Source: Varanus komodoensis
Taxonomy: Eukaryota; Chordata; Lepidosauria; Squamata; Varanidae
Assembly: GCF_004798865.1 (NCBI RefSeq)
Contig: NW_025336481.1
Coordinates: forward strand, 24,246,183 to 24,310,182
Length of the DNA: 64,000 nt
Reading direction: 5' to 3'
Part shown: one piece after another, positions 45,701 to 57,700 of the stretch
Numbering within the stretch: position 1 is the stretch's first letter
Layout of the letters: each line of letters opens with the position of its first letter
Position numbers and translations under genes: made by a program
Notes under the pieces: model-generated
Databases searched by the model: none
Told to the model about the DNA's origin: nothing
The model's input: the letters and a program-made list of their open reading frames with translations, nothing else

Positions 45701-48700
45701 TGCCTGATCCTTCCCGCATCCGGTTCCGGCTGTGTATCCCGCCCAGTTATCTTGACTTAAGCTACCAACACCTCTGTTTGTCTTCCTGGTTTTCAACCCT
45801 TGGCTTGTCTATGACCACACCCTTGGCCTGCCCTTATATGTACTTCGTGTCCCTGACCTTGGCCTGCTCTGTGACTACATCTTGGACTTGCTATTCTACA
45901 TCATCACTGGACTTTGGACTCTGTCTAGTCTGAGACACCCTGCCTCCCATATTCCAGTCCCTGACACGTGGAAGTGTAAGATCATCTATCCCATGCCTCC
46001 GCTGAGGATTTCTCTGCCAAGATGCAACCTTATATCTACATACAGGAACTCAACAGGGCTTACTTTTAGTGTGCCTGTGCCCTGAAAGATATGTATTGTG
46101 ATGTAAATGCTTGTTGTCCAGAGTCTTCATTAGATGCATGAAGATATCATCTGAGTGGGTATTTATAGAAGTACACAGAAAGAATTTGTTTTCAAAATTA
46201 TTATTTTTTAAAATTCTGCTGGATCAGTCTAGACATTTATGTGTAGCTACATGCAGTAATGAGGTGCAACTCTTGCAGTGACTGAAGTGAGATAATCATT
46301 TGTTAGCTAGGATAACTCAGAAGTTCTGCTTCCCTACATTTACCTGACGCCCATTAATGAGTATGTGTTGAGATTTTACCTTGGTGAGCACAGAGGTGAA
46401 ATCTATGGAGGGTGTCAGTTTGTTCAGGTGATCCTCTATAGTGCTAAAGAAACTGGTCACAAAACATAGGCTCATCTAGGCAGAAAAAAATCATTATTTC
46501 AGATGCCTTTTGGACTTTAGACTTTAAGATTCACAGGGACTTTATTTTACTGTGATTTTACTGGTTTTGATAAAAACCTTTCCAGCCAGAGTGCCCCCTT
46601 TCCTACTGGGGCCACATTTCAGAGGTGGGCAGGGCCATACATATCCCTAATGGATATTCATTCATCTATACACCTAGTGAAGGCTTCTGAGGTCCCCTGG
46701 GCAGGATACCCCCAGCAGTCCTCTTCCTGTGCAAGTCTTTCTCCTCATAGTCATTTCCCCAAGCTGCTTTCCTCCCTCTTCTTCTTTCTCATTATCGCTA
46801 CCTATTGCTTCTTGGACAGTCAGCGACCCAATAAGCACACCGTCAGTGGAATCTGCTGCTCTTCCTTCTCCACTGCTACCACTGGGCCAGAATGAGAGGC
46901 AGGTGAACAAACCGGGGTCATCACTGAAGAGGAGAAGCAAATGGGACTCTTTCAATGGCCCCTGCTGAGGCACGGGCTCTTGGCAGCTGCCTGACTACGC
47001 TTACCCTTGATGCTGGCCCTGCGTGCTTTCATCCCCCTCCATAACACACCTGCACTCAGCTACCACCCCCGGCACATGGGTGCACATCCCGCTTTGTGGA
47101 GGCCAGGCGCCTCTTGGCCTCACTCCATTAATTGTGACACTTGTGCTGGCACTAGGCCCCCACCATCCAACCTCCTGCACAACTGCACTCCTGCACTGCA
47201 GCGCTGGGGCACGACTTGAAACCGAATGGAAATCGCTTACAAGGAGTTCTGTCTCCTTGCAGATTGGAGACTATGAGAATTAAGCCTTCTGAACGGGCAG
47301 GGAATGTGCTTGGCCTTTTTCTGCCTTGCAACAAATGGAATAGCATAAGAACTAGCGGAGCACGAACAGGCAGAGAAATGTTTCCTGGAGCATCAGAAGA
47401 TGGATGTCAAGCAGGGCCGGCACATATTGCTTCAGTGCCTCAAACTGTCACCCAGGGACCCCATGCTATGTAATTGAGGGCCATGTTTGGCCCACAGCCC
47501 AACCACAGCTGCTTTTACACAAATACACTAGGAAGCCTAATTTCACATACTTATGTTTTTCCCAAAGTGATTATTTAAATAAGCAGGCCCTAAACTGCTT
47601 TGATCCTATTACTGTAGTTATTTTAATTGTTTAACCATTATGTTTAAACAGTAGCGTGGCATGTTGCAGGGCAGATACATATTGTTTTCCGTCAATCCAC
47701 AATTTAAAGCTTGTCTTTATTCACCTCATTTAATTCTTCCAAATTAGCAAAAAGTAGTCCAGCGTCTACATCTGGGAGGAATTCTTTGCTTTGCAAGTAC
47801 CTTAATGTATCCATAAATACCTTTGTAAAAGCAAATTTCCAGTTAGTTATTTTGCTCCTAATCCCTGAGCCCCATCATCACAACAAGTTCCTTTACTTCA
47901 AGAAATGGTTAGAATTAACTTCAGGGGCCTGCTCAACCCCTGAAGTTACCCTGCTCTAGATTCCACGTTACTTAGGAAGAAGCAACTTGTGTTACAGATA
48001 TTAAATACTTTATTGACTACAAATATATTGCTAGAATATGGGTGCAGAGTAGCAATAGGCAAGTAAAACAAGGTTTATGCAAATGTCCTTTCAGACTATA
48101 AGGCTCCCTTGTATGATGGATGTTTTCCCAGGGGTGCTGAGGAGCCTGGGCACTGCAGGTTATACACAAAATGCTGATTCTTGCTAGCCATGTTGCAGAT
48201 TTTATAGAGGCCCCTCTCCCTTCTGGAAAGCACTTGAACCTGTCAACAGGGGCCAGGAAAGGCAGGAGGTGGAAATAGCTCAGTTGTCCTAGTCGACCCT
48301 CATCTAAGGAAGGTTCTACATGCTGCTCCGCAGTTTATAGAGCCTGGTACCTGTTTATCTGACCAGGTGTAGAGTTCCTCACAATCACACAAGACCAATA
48401 GCTATCTAGTCTAATGCTTCTGATTTAGAGGATTGTACTGGGCATTGTGAATACTTCCCATGGCCTCCTCATGATGTGGCTTCGGGTCAGTTCCAATACA
48501 TAGTTCCTCACCCAAGTCTGGTACAGAGTTAGAACAAAGGGGTGCTGGCAGGACCTACTTTGATTCTAGTTTCACATGATTCATGGGACCCAACTGAAGT
48601 CATGTAGGAAAGACTTGCACATGAGCTCAGGAATTTTAGAGCCAGAAATCAACTTAGCACACCCAGCAATTAAATCCCCTGCTGCTTACTTCTCCATTCC

Positions 48701-51700
48701 CACCTGAACCTTCTTATTTTCAGCAGAACAATTTATGGGTGGGAGGAATTTTGCTGTAGTGATTGTTAAAGAGCTGGGCAGTGAAAATCTTTGCCAGACC
48801 ATTTCAAATCACCCACAGATCTAACAGGAGATCCTGATCTTCCTTCTGCCCACTGCTGCTCTAGAAAACATAATGGATGGACTTCATTTAGGTATATCTG
48901 AGCTGTTTATTTTCGTCTAGCATGCAAAAGCTACCCTATGTAATATTTTACTAAAGCAACAGCACATGAAAAACAGCAGTCTAAAAGTTCTGTACAGCTG
49001 AGACAATAGTTATAAAATTCAAATGTACCTTTTTGAGAACCAGGAGATGATCAAGCAAGTATGTGCATTCTGTTGTGAAAAGTTCCCACACTGCTTCTTT
49101 CTTCCTTATTTCTATATGATCACCAGTGATTTTAGGCTCAAACTGATGCATCTCCATGATTTCATGCCACGATTTATCCTGCCAGTTGAAAATACAGATA
49201 TTCTGCATCATTGTTTGGGCACCTTTCTAAATGAACGGCATTTTTGCCTTTCATCCCTGAAACTATTGCTATGTTTTGGGTTATCCTTGCTATAGGGTTA
49301 AAATTCATACAATATAATAATGACATTATTAACACTCACCATATTATAATTAAGGAAATTTAAGACGGGAATAAAAATGAAGGTCAATACAAAAGATCTA
49401 TTGGTATTTTCATACCTTGATGCTGTGAAATTGATAGCCACAACATTCTGACATCTTGATGGTTATAGTAGAAAGACAGTTTTCCAGGTCTGATTTTTGC
49501 TTCTGTTTGTCTTTATTCTGCTTAAAGATAGAGCCTATATGTTAATTTGTGAAACCTGCTGTCATACATTTAAACACAGAAAGATGGAGATTTCTAAATG
49601 GTACAAACAACACATAGATCCAAACTAGGGTCAGTCAATACCGACATGGAAAATAGGCACGCCAGTAGAGTGAAAGATGGTGATACTGGGCGTGGGGAGG
49701 AGGGGGACAATTTGTGGGTCTTAACCTACCTTCATGTGTCTCTCAGTTTCATTTCAATAGACCTCAGCATGCAATCAGTTCAGACCTTTGGTAAGATGTT
49801 TATCTGTGAACTACTTATGGATCTTACTATAGTAAACTGTTTCCAATATATACAAATATATTTTTCAATTGGTAACAATATCAGTTAGGGTTGGGGAGGG
49901 AGCTCGAAACCATGCAAGATACTCACAGTTCCTATTTTAGCAAACGGCCACCAGGGCTTTTTGGATTCTGAAGTAGGGAACAGAAAAAAGGGTGCTGTTA
50001 GCTAGAATAACCGAAGCCCTTCTACAGAACATTTGACTTCATGAAAAAACAAAATAAAGGTGGTTTATTTCAATAGCATGTGCATCTTGCCCCTAAAATC
50101 CTAACCCATGTTGCCCTAGCAGGCAGAGGCCCCGCATAGCTGCCTAGCAGAGAGAGTGGCTGGGCTCCTAAAATAAGTTGGCTGAAGAAAAATGTTCTGA
50201 TTCTTTTCCCTGCGTCCAGCTGTGCCCCCACCGAACACACCCTAGACCTAGACAGTCTTTCTGGAACGGCACTGGAGGGTGGGTCACAGAAAGCTACTTC
50301 GGTCCAAATTCAAGGCTGGACATACAGCAAGTTGACTTTGATGAGGTCCTTCTGCTTGCAGCATCCTGTGGCCCACCCAACGTCGTTCAGGAGTCCTCGG
50401 CAGGGAGTTGCAAGTAGCTTCAGTGGGAGAGGGAACAGTGAATATTGTTTCCATTCACTTTGTAAGTTAACTTATTTTAGGACTCAAACCAACATATTTA
50501 TAGCTGAACCAGACACAGTACATGATAGTCACAGCCTACATCTCGGTGGGACTCCTATACACTCAGGGAGATCCAGTAAGCAGGGGTTCCCACAGTCTCT
50601 TCAGAGTGGGAAATTCCCAGTTTGAAGTCCATGGGGAAGCTCTTGTTCACATGGAGCTCTTCTGTGCATATTATGCTATGGAAGATGGAAGAGGAAGAGG
50701 AGGAAGAGGAGGAGTAATCAAGGCTTGCAGTTGCTCCTGATCGGATGCATTCCATAGCAAGTACATTGATTACAGGGGTCAGGTGCGCATGTAAGAGATT
50801 GCTCAGGCAAGTGTCCTTTGGGATGCCCTCCCTCTCATGTTCATTCCACCTGAGGGGGGTCTGCATGGCGATGCCCAACTGTCCAGCATCTGCTAGCATT
50901 GCAATAAGCCTCTTTTAAGGGTGCCATGTTGCTTCTGCTTACAGAAGAGCTATTCATCTCATCACAGCTCCTTTCAGTGATGCCAAGTTTTCCAAGCTCT
51001 ACTAGCAATGCAAGCTAAGAAATTCTCTACATGAGGGGTTTCAATTGCTGCTGCTTTTGTCCAGAGAAAAATAGCATTTCTTACACTAGGCCTTTTCTTC
51101 AAGCTTGTATCTCTCTGCCTTTCTGTATGTTTTATTAACCTACCACAAAATGGAGCTGTGCGATAAATGTAGGTTTTTCCTTTTTTCACAAGCTTTGGTT
51201 TGGTCTGCTTCAACAGAAAAATTAATACCATGTTTTCCTTGCTCCAAAAAGCTTGCCAAGGAGGCTCTGGGGGGTGGGGGCTTAGCAATGATGTGTGAAA
51301 AGGCCTCACAAGCTTCCGTGAGTGAGAACTCATGAATGCACAATTGATGTCTTGTCGATGGCGCAGAAACCACACATGGGATTTGTACTTTAAACCCCAC
51401 CGAGCCCACTCCTTCCCTGACCTGAACTTTGTAGTGATGCCGAATGGCACAAGAATTTTGCTGCGCTGTCTGATATCAACAGGTCTCCTGGGAACATCTC
51501 GAATCCAGGCAAGCTCACCACCACTGAGCTCTGCCTGCGCTCTGCAGAGTTGTGTGGCCTGCAAGTGAAGGTAAACATTTCAGCATTACTCCTTCCAAGA
51601 ATGGAGATGCAGTGTTGAGGGGACAGCTCCTGTTAAAAAACAGGAGACACATGCCTTGGCTTCATTTGCTATCCAAAGATGCCAGGATTTATCATCTTGG

Positions 51701-54700
51701 TATCAGAATTGCCAATTTCATGTCACATGAAAGCCAGTCTTCAATAGGTTTGTACCAACTTTTGTGCCGATTCCTTGCAAGCTAAAAGACAATGGCCTAT
51801 AACGAGTGAGCATGTGATAGTAATTTCACACATGAAGGCTGCCCTGTGCTATGACATGTTCAGGTGCTAAAGTGCTAATGTAATTGATTAGCTTGCTCAA
51901 ACAACCATAGATGATTTCTTGGATTCTTTGCATGTACGCTTGGAAAATACATATTGCAAATGAACAGTATTTCTTGATTGTCAATACTGCTTAGGGTATG
52001 GTAAAAGAAAATATGTACTGCATTTAGTCAAATATCACTCTCTCTGTATTTAGGTCATGGGTTCTAAAACTGTAGCAGTTATTGTAATATGTTACATTCT
52101 ATTTTTCCCCTCTAAGATTTACTAGAAAAAATGTATTGTGATTGCTGGATGGATCAAAGGGCTTGACAAATATAGCACACAAGTAGGATTAATATGGCTA
52201 ATGTGCTTTGAAGTCCTTAACTATGTACTGGTTTATGACTTTTACATGTTTAAAATACTACAACGATCAACAATTGGTTAAAAAAAATAAAGAAAGGCAC
52301 ATGGGGTCCCTCTGAATGCAGTCAGTCCTATAGGTGCTGGTGCTGGTGCTGGTGGCTTACACAGAAACAAAGAAACAGAGTGAGTCAGAAGGGATCTCCT
52401 GGACCATCTAGTCTGACCCTGGGCTGCAGCTGGCTCTGCTCATGACATGCCTACCATGTGCATGTCTAGCCTATTCTTGAACACACTCACTGATGGGGCC
52501 TCAATCACCTCCCGTGGAAACCCATTCCATACCCTCGGGGCCCTAACTGTCAGGAAGTACTTCCTGGCATCTAACTTGAACCTTGGTTCCCTGAGCTTTG
52601 AGCCATTGAAACATATCTTGCCCTCCTCTGCAGGGAAAAACAGGCCTCGACCCACCTCTGCATGACACCCTCTCACATACCTATATGTCACCAACAGACC
52701 CCCTTGGAGATTCCTCTTCTCCAGGCCAAAAAAACCCCCAGTTCCCTCAGTCTCACCTCATACGACTGCCCCTGCAATCCGGCCACCATCCTTGTGGCCC
52801 TATGCTGCACTGATTCCAATCTGGCTATATGCTTCCTGTAATGTGGAGCCCAGAACTGAACACAATACTCCAGTTGCGGGCACACCAGTGTCATATAGAG
52901 TGGCAGCAATACCTCTCTTAATCTAGAAGCCACACTTCTGGCTATGCAACCAAGGGTGGCGTTCGCCCTTTTGACTGCCACATCACACTGCTGACTCATG
53001 TTTAGCCTGCAGTCAACCAGCACCCCGAGGTCCCTTTCACAAGTGCTGCTCCCTTAACTGCATAGAATGCCATCCTGTTGTCCCCGCCCATATCCTCCTC
53101 TTTCTTCTCACAATAATCCTGTGTGCAAGTCCATCATCAGTTCCAAGTTGCCCAGTCAGCTTCATGGATTAGTGGGGATGAGAACCTGCATCTCACAGAT
53201 TCCACTCCAACACTCAAACTACTGCACTGTACCGCAGAGGATATCTATCTGTGATTGCTTTTGTAGTAGAAACAAATATATATATTAGGGGCATAGGGTT
53301 AACCTTTAACCTCTATTTTCAGAGCAATTGCACCTCTTTCCATCAGGTAGCACAGGATTTACAGGGGTTTAAGAGTAGATCACAAACAATCTTTGAAGCA
53401 TCTGGAACATTTGCCCAGCCACTGTTGGAAGACTGAAAGAGTGATTGCCCAGCAGGGCTGCTCTTGTGTTCACTACAGTCTCCTGCTATTTATGCCCAAA
53501 TCTTCCTTATTTATGCACACACCAATATTTCCTGTAGTGCTTCACTTCAGGACCTGTGCTTGGGCAGCCTGCCTCCAGCATGGCTGCAGTATGCACACTT
53601 TTCTGTTTGCTGATGATCAAGTTTCTTTAAAAAAAGGCAAACCACACAACAAAATGGGATACATGCCCCATTCCTTATTCCTGATGTAAGGCACAGATTT
53701 CAAGAGGCCAGGCTTGCCAGCAGTTTGAATGTCTTGCGTAGCAGCTCCTGACGATCCAACTTGAAAGGCTGGACAAGCATAGAAGGGCATGCCGGAGAGC
53801 CAACGTGCAACCTGTCAAGCAGGTCTTGCTAACAAAGAAGTGGTTCCCTAAATTTAAATCATGCAATGATGTTCCATGGGGTCCCGAAGGGCTTGGAGCC
53901 AGGTTACTTGAAGGAGAGCCTCTTCCCACGTGCTCCTACCTGGTCCTTAGGCCACCTTCAGAGGTCCTTTGAAGGACATGAGGGGGTTTACAAGGAGGAG
54001 GGCCTTCTTGGAAGTGGCACCCCAACTCTGGAATCAGCACCCCAAAGAGGTTTGCCTGGCACCTTCTCGCCATTATTTTAATTGTTGAGATAATTTTAAG
54101 GTTTTGTAATATAGTATGGTATTTTATATTTTACTGCTATTGTGCTTTTCATTGTGTTATTATGGGTAAAGATTTGAGGCTGTTACAAAATTTTATGGTG
54201 GTGCTTTGTTAGATTTTATTGTTCCATTTTTGCAGTTTTCATATTACTGATTTTTATTATGTACATTGCAATCTTGTAACCCTCCCAGAAAGCCTTTTTG
54301 GCTGATGGGGCAAGATATACATCTAATCTAATAAATCTAATAAACAGAACTGATCGACTTAGGAACAGAGAATAAACCCCCTTCACAAAAATATAGGATA
54401 CATTGTTTTTTCTACTCTTTTTTGTTTTTTAAAAAATATGAAAAAAACCACATACATACCCACTAGGTTTATGTAGATCTAGTTCCTGAAATAAAGCAAG
54501 ATATTGTGCATTACTCTTTGCAGGGGTGGGGGGGTGGGGGGGAGGAGAAAAAGCCTGGCACTTTGTATCTCATACAGTTCAGCTGCTGAAAGGATCTATG
54601 AAAACACATTTGAGTGTTAGTGCTTTTCACTGAAAGGTGCAATCCTGCGACTGGCATTTGGTCAACTGAAGGCCCATAGGAAACAGAGAAAATGCAGTTC

Positions 54701-57700
54701 TACTGGCAGACAGAGAGAGAGCAAGTCCCCTCCAGTGGGATTCTCTCCCCAGCATCTCTTGCCTTGATCATGAAGAACATGAGTGTAGCAGGAGAGCTAA
54801 CAGCAAGTGACCTAGCATGATCTATTAGAAGTTGAATACTGGAGATTAATATTTATGGGTTTTTCTCACCATGAATAAACTGAACTGATATTCGTGAGTT
54901 ACTGAATCGCAAGGGTATTTGCTCTATTTTTTAGGGCAGGGCTAAGATCTTGAACCTAAGATTTAGAACCTGCCGTTTTGGTTGCAAAGGTAGTTTGGAA
55001 GCACCCCACACCTTGTGGAACTGGAGACAATTTGAGATTGGCAAACTGCAAAGCTGAAAGCAGGAATTCAGTATTTCTATTTGGATTCAGAAGCAGTATT
55101 TCTTGCATTTATTTGCACTGGGGCAATTGCTCTGTTTTTGCATAATTGGTTCTTAGTAAAGACATTTTTGTCCATTTCTTATCTTTGCAAATTTGATTCT
55201 ACTTAAGCCCCCAAAACCCACAGAAGCAGGAGTTAGAGTGTGGACTGGTGTGGACTGGTGGTGGCATCTCTGCCATGGGATTATTCCCCAACTCACAACC
55301 CAAAGGTAGCTCTGCCCACAACTGAGGCAGAACCAATTCAAAACTCGCCTGCATTTTTTCAGAGCAATGAAAGAAAGAGCATCCAGCACGATTAGTGCCA
55401 AACTGTAAATGGCGTCTCTTTTCTGTGTCTCTTTTAAGAAGGGCAAATAGCAGCCACTCAGGATTTAAACAGGCTTTGAACTTTTGGACGGGGGATGCAG
55501 GGCTGGGAATTTGACAATTTCTCCCCATCATGGGGCTAATGAAGTGTCTCTCGCCAAGGTGCTTATTGCATTGGGAATTCTGTTTGTATTTCTAAAAAGG
55601 TGGAGTCATGCAGCTCAATGCCAGACAAGACAGGGGTGTGCTTGGGTGTAAATTGCTTTAAATGCACTTTGGACTATAAACTGAGCGTGTGGTGAGCAGG
55701 ATGCACACCGGTCCCGGTGCCTCCTTGCTCTGCTGCTTGAAGCAGCCTCAGAACACAGCATCTCCAGCGCTTTGCCCTTGGGTTAGAAGCATTCACTCTA
55801 GGAATGCAATTCTGCCACTATAGCCATAAACCTCCAACTGTGGACACTTGCGGTCATCCTGTACTGACTGGGCCAAACATGATTTTCTCCTGCTGGTTGT
55901 CTTGGTCTTCCTGTATTTTTGCTGGATGGTCTGTTTTGCTCTTTTTAGCTAGCTAAATAGTGAGGAGAGGAGACTGGAAAGGATAGCTTGTATCCAGGCA
56001 TCTCCACTCTCCTCCTTTCTCTGCTCCCCAAAATGTCCCCCTTTACCCATGTCCAAGGTTACCTTTTGACCTTGGGGAGCAACCAGCATGACTCTTCTGT
56101 GGCTGTGAGAGGGCAGCAGTGGGGGTCAGTTCTGCTTCCCACCTCTAAGGTTGGAATCCTGTCTCTGAACTTAGAACTGAGAATCTGTAATGGCACCTCA
56201 GATGCCTCCTAGGAACCATACAACTGCGCTCTAAACGAAACAACCTCATTTCTTTCTCCAAAGTTTCTCTTTTGCACTCAGGGTTTCACTCATAAGCATA
56301 TTGTGTTCTTCAATGGACAACATCATCAAATGGTGGAATCTTAGGCTATATGTTACTGCATTCACGCTTTGCATTTTGTGAATTGCAGTGAGCTTCCCGG
56401 AGAGCTCTGACTATTGGGCAGTAAAGGAATGAATGAATGACTAAATGAAGATGAGAATGAAGGGTCTCATATGTGAAACAGGCAGGATCTCAGGGCTCTT
56501 GCCATCTGAACTGTAACAAAAGGATACAAGTCATATTACGGTGCAAATTGCAGCTTCTGCTTTGGCAGATGTAGCCAGATCCTATTTCCTACTTTAATAG
56601 TAATGAATTTACTCACTAAATATAGGTGTGACTGTCAACAGAAAGATTTCAACTTGGTTTATGCATACAATACACATAATAAGTTGACAAGAAGAAGAAG
56701 AATAAAGCCAAAGTGGAACAGAACATTGAATTAAAACTCTTAAGCTAGCTGTAAGAAAGCCAGAAAAGTTGGAACCTGATGCATTGTCCAGGCTTCAAAA
56801 GCAGCAGCTGAGAAGACCCTGCTTCTTCTACAGGCAAAACCTGCCCTCCAAATACAAAGGAATTAATTAATTAAATAATTAAAAGCTTTTCTAACCAATC
56901 CTCCACTAGAATCTTGGGATGGATTACAATAAAAAACAAATAAAACAAAACACCACAGAAAGAGGTATTTTTTGAAATATTCAGAACCCAGGTCATTTCA
57001 CTGCCTACTCTTAGCCATTCTGTACATTACAGCATATAGATTACACTCAGAAGTTTTTCCTGTATTTGAAACAACTATGCCAGAATATTTAGATTTACAT
57101 CTGCTCAGAAAATATATGAATATCTCAGATTATTTCTGGGTTCTTGGGAATTACTGTTTGGATCAATCCAATCAAGTCAGAGTATCTGGGTATAAATTAA
57201 TTAATTTTGTCTAGTCCTAGTAGACTAATGGATAACTTTATGAACATAAATGATTGGGATTTAAAATTATATCATTTCACCTGAGAAATGGCACCACACT
57301 GATGTAGTTCCAGGAACTCTGGAGGTTAACTAGATATGACCTAGATTGTTACATAGTAGGTCATGTACACTTACACTGAAGAGCGTCAAGGACTTGATTC
57401 TTTGGACCAGCCTTTTGTAAACACAACAAACCATGGGAAAGCATAGCCCTTTTTGTTGCAGGCTTTTACTTACCTGACTCTGTTCCTGAGAATTCTGTTT
57501 TCCCTCAGGCAGGAAAGAAGAGCTGCAGTTCCTTGTGTTGTCCAAAGTTTGATTATCAGCGTGATCATCACCGTGCTGTGGTATAATTGATAGGGGTTCC
57601 AGTGATACCGAATTTTCTCTCCGAGTCAGCATGGAGCATGTGGAGGAGTTAAAATGCTGCGAACATGATGCATGACTTGCACAAGCAGGAAGAAAAGAGT

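Larger units (their letters stand above)
51559..57473 (-). other. large PLEKHG7 intron, repeats in its middle
   Basis: The longest intron of PLEKHG7. It holds the CR1 copy (52358-53088), a SINE (53088-53240), a LINE-type 3' end (53885-54345) and the G-rich run at 54523. From 54.6 to 57.4 kb I see nothing definite; ORFs there lack splice support. Confidence 0.5.

Noticed and set aside
46650-47473. Overlapping plus-strand ORFs in GC-richer DNA as a gene
   Set aside because: Open frames on both strands with no motif; the pattern fits base composition or an unknown repeat.
51332-51568. Plus-strand 78-codon ORF as a separate gene
   Set aside because: No recognised protein, no splice or start support, and it overlaps the PLEKHG7 minus-strand exon.
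56972-57214. 80-codon plus ORF with a hydrophobic start as a small gene
   Set aside because: AT-rich translation, no acceptor or donor, no recognised family.
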